A stretch of DNA of 64,000 bases from Corynebacterium mendelii. Its GTDB lineage: Bacteria; Actinomycetota; Actinomycetes; Mycobacteriales; Mycobacteriaceae. The stretch spans positions 383,818 through 447,817 of the forward strand of contig NZ_JAFLEQ010000008.1 in NCBI RefSeq assembly GCF_017307055.1. The letters run 5' to 3'. Shown in pieces: positions 43,777 to 53,838 of this stretch. A program made the translations under genes and the position numbers. Below the pieces are notes generated by a model that searched no databases, was not told the DNA's origin, and was given only the letters and a program-made list of their open reading frames with translations. Numbering within the stretch: the stretch's first letter is position 1; the number at the start of each line of letters is the position of its first letter.

Positions 43777-44856
43777 ATGAAGATGACATTTCGCTGGTAC
43801 GGCGAAGACGCCGACCCGATTCCGCTGCAGTACATCCGGCAGATTCCCGGCATCACCGGGATCATGGGCACCCTCGATTTCATGCCCGCCGGTGAGCTGT
43901 GGAGCAAAGAGGACATTAAAGCCCTGGTGGGGCAGGTCCACGACAATGCCCTCGAGTGCGAGGTCATTGAATCCGTCAACGTCCACGAGGACATCAAACT
44001 CGGTTTGGATACCCGCGACGGCTACATCGACAACTACTGCCAGACGATCCGTCACCTGGCGGAATTCGGCGTGAAAGTGGTGGTCTACAACTTCATGCCG
44101 GTGTTTGACTGGCTGCGCACCGAACTGGCCCACGAAAACCCGGACGGCTCGACGTGCCTGTACTACGATGACGCCGAAATCCAGCAGATGACCCCGCGGG
44201 ATATCGTCAACAAAACCGCCGAGGACTCCGACGGGTTGACTCTTCCCGGCTGGGAGCCGGAGCGTCTGGCCCGCCTGGATGAGGTCATGGAGCTGTACGC
44301 AAACGTCTCCCACGATGATCTGCGCGACAACTGGCGGTACTTTTTGGAGCGTGTCATCCCCGTCTGTGAGGAAGTCGGCGTGAAAATGGCCGTCCACCCG
44401 GATGATCCGGCGTGGGATTTGTTCGGCCTGCCGCGGGTGTGCACCTCCCGGGATGATCTCGACAAAATCGTCAACCTGGTCGATTCCCCGGCCAACGGCC
44501 TGTGCGTGTGCTGCGGGTCGCTGGGATCGAATCCGGACAATGATCTGCCGGCCATCTACGAGGAGTTCGGCAGGCGGGGCCGCATCCATGCCGCGCACCT
44601 GCGCAATGTCCGCCACTTGGGTCCCGGAAAATTCCAGGAGGCCCAGCACCTGTCATCCGACGGTTCCCTGGACATGTTCCGCATCGTCCGGGCCATCCAC
44701 ACCCACTGCCCGGACATCTACATCCGCCCCGACCACGGCCGGATGATCTGGGGGGAGAAGGGCCGTCCCGGCTATCCGCTCTACGACCGGGCGCTGGGGG
44801 CGGTGTACCTGCAGGGACTGTGGGAAGCAGTCGAGAAAATGTCGCGGCAGACATAG
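43777..44856 (+). CDS. uxuA: Mannonate dehydratase UxuA
   Basis: The 359-residue protein converts D-mannonate to 2-keto-3-deoxygluconate. It starts [20 protein letters not shown]. It has '[13 protein letters not shown]' and '[17 protein letters not shown]', then '[13 protein letters not shown]' and '[13 protein letters not shown]', which together carry the conserved metal-site residues. Confidence 0.96.
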   Translation: MKMTFRWYGEDADPIPLQYIRQIPGITGIMGTLDFMPAGELWSKEDIKALVGQVHDNALECEVIESVNVHEDIKLGLDTRDGYIDNYCQTIRHLAEFGVKVVVYNFMPVFDWLRTELAHENPDGSTCLYYDDAEIQQMTPRDIVNKTAEDSDGLTLPGWEPERLARLDEVMELYANVSHDDLRDNWRYFLERVIPVCEEVGVKMAVHPDDPAWDLFGLPRVCTSRDDLDKIVNLVDSPANGLCVCCGSLGSNPDNDLPAIYEEFGRRGRIHAAHLRNVRHLGPGKFQEAQHLSSDGSLDMFRIVRAIHTHCPDIYIRPDHGRMIWGEKGRPGYPLYDRALGAVYLQGLWEAVEKMSRQT

Positions 44857-45054
44857 TTTTTCCCGGTGCCCCAAAAGATAAACAACACCCGACAACAACC
44901 ACTCCCGCTGAACCGGCAGCGTTGCTGTTTTTCATCCCCCGTCACCTCCTTGTGTGGTGTGGCCTGTCGGCCGCAGCCCGGCGGACAGTGACGGGGGCGC
45001 ACCGCAACACAACTGCCGGAGCAGCCGGTGGTGGGAAAGTGAGCATTGCATACC

Positions 45055-46467
45055 GTGTCGCACACCCTTGAACTGTCGCCGGAGCGCCTGTTTCCGGTGG
45101 ACCCGGCCACCCGGGAGATCGCCCGCCAGCTGTACGGTCTGGTCAAAGACCTGCCGATCATCTCCCCGCACGGGCATGTCAACCCGTCGCTTCTGGTTGA
45201 CGATGAATCCTTCGGCAACGCCACCGAACTGCTGCTGCGGTGGGACCACTATATTTTCCGGCTGCTGCACGCCGACGGCGTCGACATCACCGGGCTGGGG
45301 GTCGGCGGGGCGCCGCTGACTGATCCGCGGGCCGCCTGGCGGACGTTTTGTGCCCGCTGGCATCTGATCGAAGGCACAGCCTCCGCCCTGTGGCTGACCC
45401 ATATTCTGGTGGAGCTTTTAGGCGTCGACATCGTCCCGTCCGCCGGCACCGCCGATGACATCTACGACCGGATCCAGCACCGTCTCGACCAGCCCGAATT
45501 CCGGCCGCGGGCACTGTTTGACACCTTCGGCATCGAGCTGATGGCCACCACCGATGATCCGCTGGATGATCTTGCCGCGCACACCACCATCCGCGATCAG
45601 CTTGAGCTGTCCGGGCGGGTGGTTCCCACCTGGCGTCCGGACAAATACTGTGATCTGCTCTCCGACGGTTTCGCCGAACGTATCGAGCGGTTGACCGGCA
45701 CAGTCGGCGGACGCCCCGGACATATCGGTGACTACCTGAAAGCACTGGAACACTCCCGGCAGCGCTTTATTGCCGCCGGGGCGATCTCCACCGATCACGG
45801 CCCCCGCACCCCGAAAACCCTGGATCTGTCCGACCGGGAGCTGGAAGGGCTTCTGGCCAAAGGATTGGCCGGTAACGCCGATGCCACTGATGCGGTGGCC
45901 TTCGAAGCAGGTATGCTCACCCGTTTCGCCGGTATGGCCTGCCAGGACGGCCTGGTGATGACGGTGCACCCGTCGGTGGCGCGCAACCACTGCCAGTCGG
46001 CGTTGACGGCCTTCGGCCCGGATACCGGGCACGATATTCCGCTGCGCACCGAATACACCCGGGCGATGCAGCCGCTGCTGAACAAATACGGCACCGTGCC
46101 CGGTTTCCACCTGGTGCTGTTCACCATCGACGAAACCGTCTACTCCCGGGAGCTGGCGCCACTGGCCGGTTTCTACCCGGCGGTCTATGTCGGAGCCCCC
46201 TGGTGGTTCATCGATTCCCCCGACGCCATTGGCCGGCACCGCAGTGCGGTGGTTGAGCAGGCCGGTTTCTACCGCAGCTCCGGATTCATCGACGACACCC
46301 GGGCCTATCTGTCGATTCCCGCCCGCCACGACATGTCCCGCCGGGTTGATGCGGCGTTTTTGGCCCGCTATGTGGTGCAGGGGCGACTGCAGCAGTCCGC
46401 CGCTGAACGCATCATCGTCGATATGACCTGCACCAATCCCCGCAACGTATTCAAACTTGGTGGTTGA
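45055..46467 (+). CDS. uxaC: Glucuronate isomerase UxaC
   Basis: The 470-residue protein isomerises D-glucuronate to D-fructuronate. 'ISPHGHVNPSLL' carries the His-x-His metal pair of the amidohydrolase fold. 'GRVVPTWRPDKYCD' and 'YPAVYVGAPWWFIDSPDAI' are conserved further on. The GTG at 45055 (MSHTLELSPERLF) aligns best with actinobacterial relatives; a TTG at 45046 is the alternative. It lies about 200 nt after uxuA and ends the rightward catabolic group. Confidence 0.93.
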   Translation: MSHTLELSPERLFPVDPATREIARQLYGLVKDLPIISPHGHVNPSLLVDDESFGNATELLLRWDHYIFRLLHADGVDITGLGVGGAPLTDPRAAWRTFCARWHLIEGTASALWLTHILVELLGVDIVPSAGTADDIYDRIQHRLDQPEFRPRALFDTFGIELMATTDDPLDDLAAHTTIRDQLELSGRVVPTWRPDKYCDLLSDGFAERIERLTGTVGGRPGHIGDYLKALEHSRQRFIAAGAISTDHGPRTPKTLDLSDRELEGLLAKGLAGNADATDAVAFEAGMLTRFAGMACQDGLVMTVHPSVARNHCQSALTAFGPDTGHDIPLRTEYTRAMQPLLNKYGTVPGFHLVLFTIDETVYSRELAPLAGFYPAVYVGAPWWFIDSPDAIGRHRSAVVEQAGFYRSSGFIDDTRAYLSIPARHDMSRRVDAAFLARYVVQGRLQQSAAERIIVDMTCTNPRNVFKLGG

Positions 46468-46668
46468 TTCCAGCCAAGGGAAAACAAGGTGAGTACCGGA
46501 CCCGGTGACGGTGGTGATCGTGGTGATCATCCCCGCCGCCGGGTCTGGTTGTGTCTCCGGCGGGAAGGGGAAACCACCCCAAAAAAAGATCCGCGACGGG
46601 TGGATGAGGTGGCTACTGTCCGGGCCGGGAGACCGGGAAATGGCGGATGTCTGTGACTCCACCCCCCC

Positions 46669-46722
46669 AAAAAAGCAGCGGCCGGCAGCTGTGTGAGGCC
46701 GGGGCGGTCACACAGCTGCCGG
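46669..46722 (-). terminator. Rho-independent terminator of the eda-kdgK operon
   Basis: A perfect 15-bp inverted repeat (46682-46696 with 46708-46722) is followed leftward by six T residues (complement of 46669-46674). It lies just past the kdgK stop at 46756. Confidence 0.92.
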
Positions 46723-46755
46723 GGATATCCCCCGCCGCAGTGGCGGGTGGGGAAA

Positions 46756-47826
46756 CTAGCGGGCGGTGTCGGCGTTGTGCCCGGCCAGGAGTGCCTCCAC
46801 ATCGCTGCGGCGGTCCATGGACCAGTCGCCGGGGGTGCTCATCGCCAGGGCGCCGGTGGCCACGCCGTAGTTGACGGCCCGGGCCAGATCCATGTTTTCC
46901 TGCAATCCGGCTATCAGCCCGGTGGCGAAACCGTCACCGCCGCCGACCCGGTCATAAATGGGCAGCCGGTCAAACCGCACCGATTCGGTGATGCCGGTAT
47001 CCGGCGACCAGGCCATGGCCCGCCAGTCGTTTTCCCCGGCGTGGTGGACGTGGCGGACGGTGCGGGCCAGCACCTTCACCCCGGGGAAATACTCGGTGAC
47101 CGCCTGTGTCATCGCCTCAAACTGGACGGCGGGATCGGCACGGTCGTCGACTCCCAGATCAATGCCCAGGCACTGCTTGAAATCGCGGGGACCGGCGATG
47201 AGCACATCGACATAGTCGATGACCCGGCGGTTGATCTTTCGGAGTTTGTCGTTGTCGCCGTAGGCGGCCCACAGGCTGGGCCGGAAGTTCTGGTCGAAGG
47301 AGACGGTCATGCCGTGTTTTTTGGCCGCTGTGACCGCCGCCAGCAACGTGCTGCCGGAGGTGGGCGACAATGCGGCGTAGATGCCGCCGGAGTGCAGCCA
47401 ACCGGCGGGATGGTCGGTGAACAGCCGGTCGAAATCGGCGACCTGTTTGTTCATCGCGGCAATGGCCGTATGCGCCCGGTCACTGGCGCCGCGGGCACCG
47501 CGCACCCCGAAACCGCGTTCGGTGAAGTTCAGTCCGTTGCGCGCCCGTGCACCCACCCCGTCATCGGCGACCCAGTCAATCAGTGAACAATCCACCCCGC
47601 CGGTGCAGATGAGGTTTTCAATCAGGCGGCCGATCGGATTGTCGACCAAAGCGGTGATCACTGCGGTGCGGTGTCCGTAGACCTGGTGCAGGTTGCGGGC
47701 GACATTGTATTCGCCGCCGCCCTCCCAGGCGGTGAATGTGCGGCTGGTGTGGATGCGGGAGTGGCCGGGGTCAAGCCGCAGCATCACTTCGCCGAGACTG
47801 ATCAGATCGAAGGGGTCGTGTGCCAT
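46756..47826 (-). CDS. kdgK: 2-Keto-3-deoxygluconate kinase (PfkB family)
   Basis: The 356-residue sugar kinase phosphorylates KDG to KDPG. It begins 'FDLISLGEVMLRLDPG', has 'GGEYNVARNL' (PfkB signature 1) and 'DRVGGGDGFATGLIAGL' with the catalytic Asp. It follows eda with a 57-nt gap in the same operon, completing the step between UxuA and Eda. Confidence 0.92.
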   Translation of the reverse strand: MAHDPFDLISLGEVMLRLDPGHSRIHTSRTFTAWEGGGEYNVARNLHQVYGHRTAVITALVDNPIGRLIENLICTGGVDCSLIDWVADDGVGARARNGLNFTERGFGVRGARGASDRAHTAIAAMNKQVADFDRLFTDHPAGWLHSGGIYAALSPTSGSTLLAAVTAAKKHGMTVSFDQNFRPSLWAAYGDNDKLRKINRRVIDYVDVLIAGPRDFKQCLGIDLGVDDRADPAVQFEAMTQAVTEYFPGVKVLARTVRHVHHAGENDWRAMAWSPDTGITESVRFDRLPIYDRVGGGDGFATGLIAGLQENMDLARAVNYGVATGALAMSTPGDWSMDRRSDVEALLAGHNADTAR

Positions 47827-47883
47827 GCGCGCTGGTCCTTTTCAGTGTGGGGCGACAACAGGTGGGTGGGTCGATGCAGCCGG

Positions 47884-48549
47884 TCAGACCCGCGGGCGAA
47901 TCGAATCGGCCAGTTCACGGGCCGCGCGGCAGGCCTGTCGGATGGCGGCGAAATCACCGTCGGCCAGCGCCCGGGCATCCACCATCCAGGAACCGCCGAC
48001 CGCCAGCACCTGTGTGATGGCCAGGTAGTCGGCCAGGTTGGCGGGGCTGATTCCGCCGGTGGGCATAAACGACACGGTGCCAAACGGTGCTGCCAGGGCT
48101 TTGATGGCGGCAGGCCCACCGGAGGTTTTCGCGGGGAAGAATTTGACGGTGTCCAAGCCAAGATCCAGGGCATGCAGAAGCTCCGTCGCGGTGGCGATAC
48201 CGGGAATCACCGGCACCCCGGCGGCACGGCAGGTGGCCACCACCGGTTCCGACAGCCCGGGAGAGATGATGAATCTGGCCCCGGCTTTGATGGCTTGCTC
48301 GGCCTGCGCCGCGGTGACGATGGTGCCCGCCCCGACCAGCAGGTCATCCCGGTCGGCGATGGCGGAGACCACAGTGTGGGCGCCGGGGGTGCGGAAGGTG
48401 ACCTCGGCGACCGGCAGGCCGCCGGCCACCAGGGCGTCGGCCAAGCCGTCGGCACGGCTGACATCCGGGCACACCACCACCGGAATAACGGTGGTGGCGG
48501 CAAGAGTACTGCGGGTAGATGCATCAAGTGTCATGGCGGTGTGGGACAT
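47884..48549 (-). CDS. eda: KDPG aldolase Eda
   Basis: The 221-residue class I aldolase splits KDPG to pyruvate and glyceraldehyde-3-phosphate. 'VAEVTFRTPGA' holds the catalytic Glu, 'LVGAGTIVTAAQ' follows, 'TVKFFPAKTSGG' contains the Schiff-base Lys, and 'FMPTGGIS' binds phosphate. The ATG at 48549 has AAGG directly against it; an ATG at 48534 (MTLDASTR) is the likely alternative start. Confidence 0.94.
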   Translation of the reverse strand: MSHTAMTLDASTRSTLAATTVIPVVVCPDVSRADGLADALVAGGLPVAEVTFRTPGAHTVVSAIADRDDLLVGAGTIVTAAQAEQAIKAGARFIISPGLSEPVVATCRAAGVPVIPGIATATELLHALDLGLDTVKFFPAKTSGGPAAIKALAAPFGTVSFMPTGGISPANLADYLAITQVLAVGGSWMVDARALADGDFAAIRQACRAARELADSIRPRV

Positions 48550-48874
48550 CCTTGGGGAAAAACCCGGTGGCGGTACGCCGGCGGGTACGCGGCGGCGGCA
48601 CCGGGGCGGGCGGGAAAAACCAGTCCCAGACTAAGTCCCCGACCACCCTTTATGCAAGGGGGTTAAAAAACGGGTCTGTATTTGGGGTGGGGGCAGGTGC
48701 TTCGGGCTGGCCGGGGCAGGTGGCGGTACCGCTGGGCTGCGTGCCGCGGGCGCACCGGGCGGATGTGTGGTGTGAAATACTGGCCGGGGAAGTGCTTCAT
48801 CCCGCTTTGTTGGGCGCCGGTTGACGGTGGACAAGACTTTTTTCAAAAAAACAACCAGGGAAGGCGGACACCGG
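48550..48874. other. Divergent promoter region between eda-kdgK and the glycerate kinase
   Basis: About 325 bases. It holds the leftward eda promoter (48628-48657). On the + strand an A/T-rich patch (48834-48855) precedes the kinase gene, but no clear -10/-35 pair was found. No gene is seen. Confidence 0.4.
48628..48657 (-). promoter_or_regulatory. Promoter of eda-kdgK
   Basis: On the minus strand TTGCAT (48657-48652) and TAGTCT (48633-48628) are 18 nt apart, giving a leader of about 70 nt before eda. Confidence 0.5.
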
Positions 48875-50017
48875 ATGGCCACCATTGTTGTTGCCGCGGA
48901 TTCCATGAAAGGCTCCGCCACCGCAGCGGAAGTGGTGGGGGCGATCTGCCGTGGCTGGCGGCGGGTGCGTCCGGATGACCGTCTCGTTCCCATCGCCATG
49001 GCCGACGGCGGGGAAGGCACCGTCGATGCTTTCGCCCTGGCGTATCCCGCCGGTATCCGCCACGAGCTGGCAGTGACCGCCCCCTGCGGGCATTCCACTG
49101 TCACCGCCCGGTGGCTGGAGATTCCCGCCGACGGCGACCGCCCCCGGACCGCGGTTGTCGATGTGGCCGGGACCTGCGGGATAGAAATGGTCGACCAGCT
49201 GTGCCCCCTGACCGGATCGACCCGCGGCCTGGGGGAGACGGTGGCCCGGATCATCGGCGACGGTATCGGGGAGCTGATCATCGGTATCGGCTCCAGCTGC
49301 TCCACCGACGGCGGGGCGGGTTTCCTGCAGGCTCTCGGCGCACAGTTGACTGATGCCGCAGGTGACCCGATCGGCCCCGGCCTGGCGGGGCTGGCAACCC
49401 TGCGGTCGGCACGTCTTGACGGGGTGGTCCGGCCGCGCGGACGGGTCACCGTCCTGACCGATGTCACCAACCCGCTGACCGGCCCCACCGGTGCGGCACA
49501 TGTATTCGGCCCGCAGAAAGGACTGGACAGCCGGCGAATGCCGGCTGCGGATGCGGCCCTGATGAACCTGTGTGACCTGATCGGCGGCAGGGCCGGCATC
49601 CCCGGGGCCGGGGCGGCCGGCGGGCTGGGCATGGCCCTTGACTGGTGGGGTGCCTCACTTGTGGGCGGGGCCGGGGCTGTTGCCGCACTGACCGGCCTTG
49701 ACCGGGCTGTGGCGGGCGCGGATGCGGTCATTACCGGGGAGGGCCGTTTCGACCGGTCATCGATGGACGGCAAAGTCGTCAGCATGGTTTATCGGTGCGC
49801 TGCCGGCCACCGGGTGCCGGTGGTGCTGGTGTGCGGCAGTATCGCCGGGGAGGATGCTGCAGCCGTATTCGCCGACCGGGAGGTGCTGGAAGATAGTGCC
49901 GGCAGTGCCCGCGCCGCCATGGACGGGGTCCACGATGCCGCCGCCACCGCCGGTGCCCGCCTGGCCGAACGCTTCACCGGTGGTCGCCGGCCACGGGATA
50001 CCGGGCACCGGGAATGA
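48875..50017 (+). CDS. Glycerate kinase (GarK/GlxK family)
   Basis: The 380-residue protein phosphorylates D-glycerate, most likely to 2-phosphoglycerate. Typical motifs are 'VVAADSMKGSATAAEV', 'PMADGGEGTVDA'-type (here 'AMADGGEGTVDAFALAY'), 'GIGSSCSTDGGAGFLQALGA' and 'VITGEGRFDRSSMDGKVVSM'. The ATG at 48875 was chosen for the GGAAGG upstream. It is divergent from eda. Its glycerate source is not evident from the neighbouring genes. Confidence 0.93.
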   Translation: MATIVVAADSMKGSATAAEVVGAICRGWRRVRPDDRLVPIAMADGGEGTVDAFALAYPAGIRHELAVTAPCGHSTVTARWLEIPADGDRPRTAVVDVAGTCGIEMVDQLCPLTGSTRGLGETVARIIGDGIGELIIGIGSSCSTDGGAGFLQALGAQLTDAAGDPIGPGLAGLATLRSARLDGVVRPRGRVTVLTDVTNPLTGPTGAAHVFGPQKGLDSRRMPAADAALMNLCDLIGGRAGIPGAGAAGGLGMALDWWGASLVGGAGAVAALTGLDRAVAGADAVITGEGRFDRSSMDGKVVSMVYRCAAGHRVPVVLVCGSIAGEDAAAVFADREVLEDSAGSARAAMDGVHDAAATAGARLAERFTGGRRPRDTGHRE

Positions 50018-50131
50018 GAAAAACAGTGCCGGTGGCAGCGCGGGGTGGGGTGAGCTGGCCATGCGCCGGTGTGGGATTTCATGCCCGGTTGGCCACCCCA
50101 TGATCACACCCCCGCTTGGGGTTGAGTTGTC

Positions 50132-50145
50132 TGCTGCATGCAGCA
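50132..50145. repeat. Palindrome TGCTGCATGCAGCA
   Basis: A 14-bp perfect palindrome about 115 nt after the glycerate kinase stop. Its 12-bp core also occurs between hypA2 and hypF (24833-24844). Confidence 0.3.
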
Positions 50146-50504
50146 CCCCCATCGGTGGGGCTAATTTTGTCCACATTGTTTTATTTCGTGTCCGTTTCGC
50201 CGGGTGTCCGGGCTGTCCCGGTGGGCTGCCGGCAATGGTGGCGCACCCGGGCCGGGCGCCTGTCACGGTGTGGTGAACTGCTGCTAGTCCCGCTGAGGGT
50301 GCCCTGATAGTCGGGCATAACCACCAGCGCAGCGGCGGCAAAGGGGATGGGGTCAGACGGGCTCTAATTTTGTTTCCCTTGTCTTTTTGACCGGTGGGTG
50401 GCCGGAACTTTTCGGGGCTTTCGGGGGTGGATTGACAGGGCGGGGTTGTAGCTTGCTGTGTGTTCACGGGGGAGGGGGCAGGGCTGTCAGCGGTGGTTTC
50501 ACGG

Positions 50505-50556
50505 CATGTCAGCTGTTCTTAAACCGCTGACATGGGGGTGCTGCGGGAACTAGCAT
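50505..50556 (+). promoter_or_regulatory. Sulfatase promoter with overlapping inverted-repeat operator
   Basis: CTGACA (50527-50532) and TAGCAT (50551-50556) are 18 nt apart. CATGTCAGC (50505-50513) and GCTGACATG (50526-50534) form a perfect 9-bp inverted repeat with a 12-nt spacer, and the right arm covers the -35 box. This is a good repressor site, plausibly for the ROK regulator encoded at 52470 (inference). Confidence 0.55.
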
Positions 50557-50681
50557 GGGGAGAAGGGATCCGGTGCGTCCACCACCACCTGCCGAACGGG
50601 ACGGGCCACGGCGCGCGGACGGCGGAACCTTGCGCCCCAGTCCAGGCGATCATTGGCCACCGACGTTTCAAGGAGGAAGGC

Positions 50682-52211
50682 ATGCCGTCCAGCATTCCCG
50701 ACAATGTGCGCAATGCCCTGGTGATCATTACCGACCAGCACCGCACCGACACGATTGGATGCCTGGGAAATCCCCACGCCCACACCCCGAATCTGGATGC
50801 CCTGGGCAACGAGGGTTTCGCCTTCACCAACTGTTTCACCCCGACCGCCATCTGCACCCCGGCCCGGGCGTCACTGCTGACCGGGAAAATCCCGCTGAAA
50901 CACCAGGTGGTGGCAAACCCGGAGTGGAACATCGCCTACCAGTGCGATTTCGCGCCCGGCGAATGGACCTACACGCAGGCCCTGCGGGACGCCGGCTACA
51001 ACGTCGGTCTGGTCGGCAAATACCATGTCGGTCTCGACTCCCCGGCCGCCCACGGCATGGATGACGATTCCTTCGAGGGCGCGATCAACCCGGTGGCCCA
51101 CCCCAGGTACGTCAAATGGCTGGAAGACAATGGTCTTCCCCCGGTGTCCGCCCACGATTTCCAGCAGGGAATCCTGCCCGGCGGCCGGCCGGGGCATGTC
51201 ATTGCCGCCCGGTTGAACCAGCCGGAGGAAGCCACCTTCGAACGGTTCATCGCCGATACGGCCATAGAGAAAATGCGTGCCTATGCCGCCGACTGGAAGG
51301 ACAACGGCAAGCCGTTCAGCCTGGACATCCACTTCTTCGGCCCGCACCTGCCCTATTTCCTGCCCGACGAATACTTCGACCTGATAGACCCGGACGTCGT
51401 CGAGCTTCCCCCCAGCTTCGGTGACACCCTCGAGGGCAAACCGCAGGTGCAGTCCAACTACGCCACCTACTGGTCTACCAGTTCCTTCGACGTTGCCCAG
51501 TGGAAGAAACTCATCGCCTGCTACTGGGGCTATGTCGCCATGATCGATTTCGAGATCGGCCGGATCATGGACGCCGCCAAAGAACTCGGGATCCTCGACG
51601 ACACCGCGGTGATGTTCACCGCCGACCACGGCGAATTCACCGGCGCACACCGCATGAACGACAAAGGTCCCGCGATGTACGACGACATCTACAAAATCCC
51701 GTTCATCGCGAAAATCCCCGGGGTCTCCACGGTGGGCACCTCAGACGCGTTCACCTCCCTGCTGGATGTGCCGGCCACCGTGATGGACATCGCCCGGCTG
51801 GATCCGGCACTGATCGAAGACGGCCGGTCGATTGTGGATCTGACCCGCGGGGAGGATGTGCCCGGGTGGCGGGACCATATTGTCTGTGAATTCCACGGCC
51901 ACCACTTCCCGCTGCAGCAGCGCATGCTGCGCACCCGGGAATTCAAACTGGTCGTCAGCCACGAAGGGGTCAACGAACTCTACGACCTGCGCCATGACCC
52001 CTACGAAATGAACAACTGCTACCGTGCACCGGCCTACCGGGACATCCGCGCGCAGCTGTCGAAGCAGCTGTACCACGAACTTGTGGCACGCGGTGACCAC
52101 GCCTTCGCCAAATGGATGCTGGCCATGACCGACTTCGATCTGCCGTTGGGCGGCAGTTCCAAATCGGACTGGGATACGGTCACCGACAGCGGCGGCGGGG
52201 ACAGCCGGTGA
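50682..52211 (+). CDS. Cytoplasmic Cys-type sulfatase
   Basis: The 509-residue protein has the sulfatase signature CTPARASLLTG (58-68), where Cys58 becomes formylglycine. Metal-site residues include Asp18 with Gln19 in 'IITDQHRTDTIGCLGN' and the later 'TADHGEFTGAHRM'. It hydrolyses a sulfate ester; the substrate is unknown. It has no signal peptide, so it acts on imported material. AAGGAGGAAGG precedes the ATG at 50682. The radical-SAM maturase it needs is encoded two genes downstream. Confidence 0.93.
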   Translation: MPSSIPDNVRNALVIITDQHRTDTIGCLGNPHAHTPNLDALGNEGFAFTNCFTPTAICTPARASLLTGKIPLKHQVVANPEWNIAYQCDFAPGEWTYTQALRDAGYNVGLVGKYHVGLDSPAAHGMDDDSFEGAINPVAHPRYVKWLEDNGLPPVSAHDFQQGILPGGRPGHVIAARLNQPEEATFERFIADTAIEKMRAYAADWKDNGKPFSLDIHFFGPHLPYFLPDEYFDLIDPDVVELPPSFGDTLEGKPQVQSNYATYWSTSSFDVAQWKKLIACYWGYVAMIDFEIGRIMDAAKELGILDDTAVMFTADHGEFTGAHRMNDKGPAMYDDIYKIPFIAKIPGVSTVGTSDAFTSLLDVPATVMDIARLDPALIEDGRSIVDLTRGEDVPGWRDHIVCEFHGHHFPLQQRMLRTREFKLVVSHEGVNELYDLRHDPYEMNNCYRAPAYRDIRAQLSKQLYHELVARGDHAFAKWMLAMTDFDLPLGGSSKSDWDTVTDSGGGDSR

Positions 52212-52469
52212 CGCCCTGCCCGGCGGGCCCTGCCCGCCCCCGGGCTTTGCGTAGGCTTGACAATCGAGGCGCACCATCGCCCGGGTGACCGTGCGGATGG
52301 ACATGGACAAGGATAAAACACCAGGCTCCGGCGGAGGATGTTCCGCCAAAGCATCGCCAGCGCGCCAGCACCCGGTAGCCGGCCCGCCCCGTCTACCGCG
52401 TGCCGGCACAACACCACCGGTCAACCACCGGTGTGCACCGTTGAAAAAGTGCAGGAAGGCCAGTAGAGC

Positions 52470-53681
52470 ATGACTGACACCGCCAATCCGAAGGGACGTC
52501 CCCGCAGCCGCGGTGAAGATGGACTGCAGCTTGCGATCGTCGAGGCGCTCCGCGACGGCGAATACACCCGCAAGCAGCTGTGCGACAAATTCCGGGTGTC
52601 CCGCACCACGCTGGGGCGCTACCTGGAGCAGCTTTTGGCCGACCACGCCATTGAAGGTGTCACCGCCGCCCCCTCGGGCAGGGGACGCCCGGTGGAGGTG
52701 TTCCGCATCAACCACTCGGTGGTCTACGCCATCGGCCTGGATGTGTCGAAAACCCGCGCCATCGGCATGGCCGTCAACCGCGCCGGGGTGTCGCTGGCCT
52801 CCGCCGAAATCACCGCCTCCCCCGGCAGCGGCGCCCCGGAAGATCTGCTCTACCGGCTGTGTGTCGAACTGTCGGCGGATCTGGTCCGCAACAATGCCGT
52901 CACCGACTGGATGTCCTTTATCGGGTTGGGGCTGCCCAAACCCATGGCCCCGGGGCAGATGACGGTGACCGGCATGCCGATGGAGATGGCCATCAAATTC
53001 GAGTCGATGATCTCCACCTTCTGGGATGCGCCGCTGATCGCGGACAATTCGGTGCGCATGGCCGCTTTGGGTGAAGCCCGTTCCGGGGCCGGCCGGGGCG
53101 GCGGCAACCAGCTGTATCTCCGGATATCCCGCGGCATATTGGCCTGCTCCCTCATCGACGACAATGTGGATGTCGGCGCCCACGGCTTCGCCGGGGAGAT
53201 CGGCCACGTGCGGGCCGCCGGTGCCGACCGGCCCTGCCACTGCGGTAAAACCGGCTGCCTGGAAACCATCGCCGACATGGATGCCATTGTCCGGGGATGC
53301 GGGGCGGAGGATCTGGACGGGGTTATCGCGGTGCTCACCGACCCGGACGCCGCGCAGGACACGGCCGGGCACTACCGCAGTGTGGTGGAACGCTCAGCCA
53401 CCGCCACCGCTGATGCCGTCGCCGCGGCCGTGGTTCTTCTCGACCCGGACAAAGTGATCCTCGGCGGGGACATTCCCATCCGGGTTCCCGGTTGGACCGA
53501 CACTTTTACCGGGCAGCTGAAAAAACTGGTGGTGCCCGGTTTGCATGATGATGTGGAGGTGGCCGTGGCGGCCCTGGGCGATGAAGCCTCGGTCACCGGC
53601 GCCATCGCCGCCGCGGAACGGCTGGTCAGCGGGCACCGTTCCACATTGTCGACCTGGCGGGACCACCACCGGGGCACCTGA
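52470..53681 (+). CDS. ROK-family transcriptional regulator of the sulfatase group
   Basis: The 403-residue protein has an N-terminal helix-turn-helix (about 34-58: 'TRKQLCDKFRVSRTTLGRYL') and a ROK domain with 'AIGLDVSKTRAIGMAV', an intact zinc motif CHCGKTGCLE and 'GHVRAAGADRPCHC'. AGGAAGG precedes the ATG. It lies between the sulfatase and its maturase and probably senses a sugar derived from the sulfated substrate. Confidence 0.9.
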   Translation: MTDTANPKGRPRSRGEDGLQLAIVEALRDGEYTRKQLCDKFRVSRTTLGRYLEQLLADHAIEGVTAAPSGRGRPVEVFRINHSVVYAIGLDVSKTRAIGMAVNRAGVSLASAEITASPGSGAPEDLLYRLCVELSADLVRNNAVTDWMSFIGLGLPKPMAPGQMTVTGMPMEMAIKFESMISTFWDAPLIADNSVRMAALGEARSGAGRGGGNQLYLRISRGILACSLIDDNVDVGAHGFAGEIGHVRAAGADRPCHCGKTGCLETIADMDAIVRGCGAEDLDGVIAVLTDPDAAQDTAGHYRSVVERSATATADAVAAAVVLLDPDKVILGGDIPIRVPGWTDTFTGQLKKLVVPGLHDDVEVAVAALGDEASVTGAIAAAERLVSGHRSTLSTWRDHHRGT

Positions 53682-53838
53682 CGTGCCGGGCGGACAGGGC
53701 GGTTGGTGATAATAGGCGGCGGAAAAAAATCCGCCCGCGCACCGCACCGGCACGGCGCTTCGCGCATACCCGCCCGTGTGCCGCCCGCGGGCGGGGAAGC
53801 AGCGACCAGCGGGCACCAGACCCGGCAAGGAGAAGGCG

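Larger units (their letters stand above)
50018..50681. other. Intergenic region before the sulfatase gene
   Basis: About 660 bases without a credible gene. It contains the 14-bp palindrome at 50132-50145 and, near its end, an inverted repeat and promoter (50505-50556) for the sulfatase operon. The middle part is mixed in composition and shows nothing recognisable. Confidence 0.45.

Noticed and set aside
46505..46696. Small + strand frame of 63 codons after uxaC
   Set aside because: It reads into the kdgK terminator stem, with no ribosome site and a lysine/proline-rich random-looking product.
50116..50307. Small + strand frame of 63 codons after the glycerate kinase
   Set aside because: No ribosome site, unlikely composition, and it overlaps a palindrome in an intergenic region.
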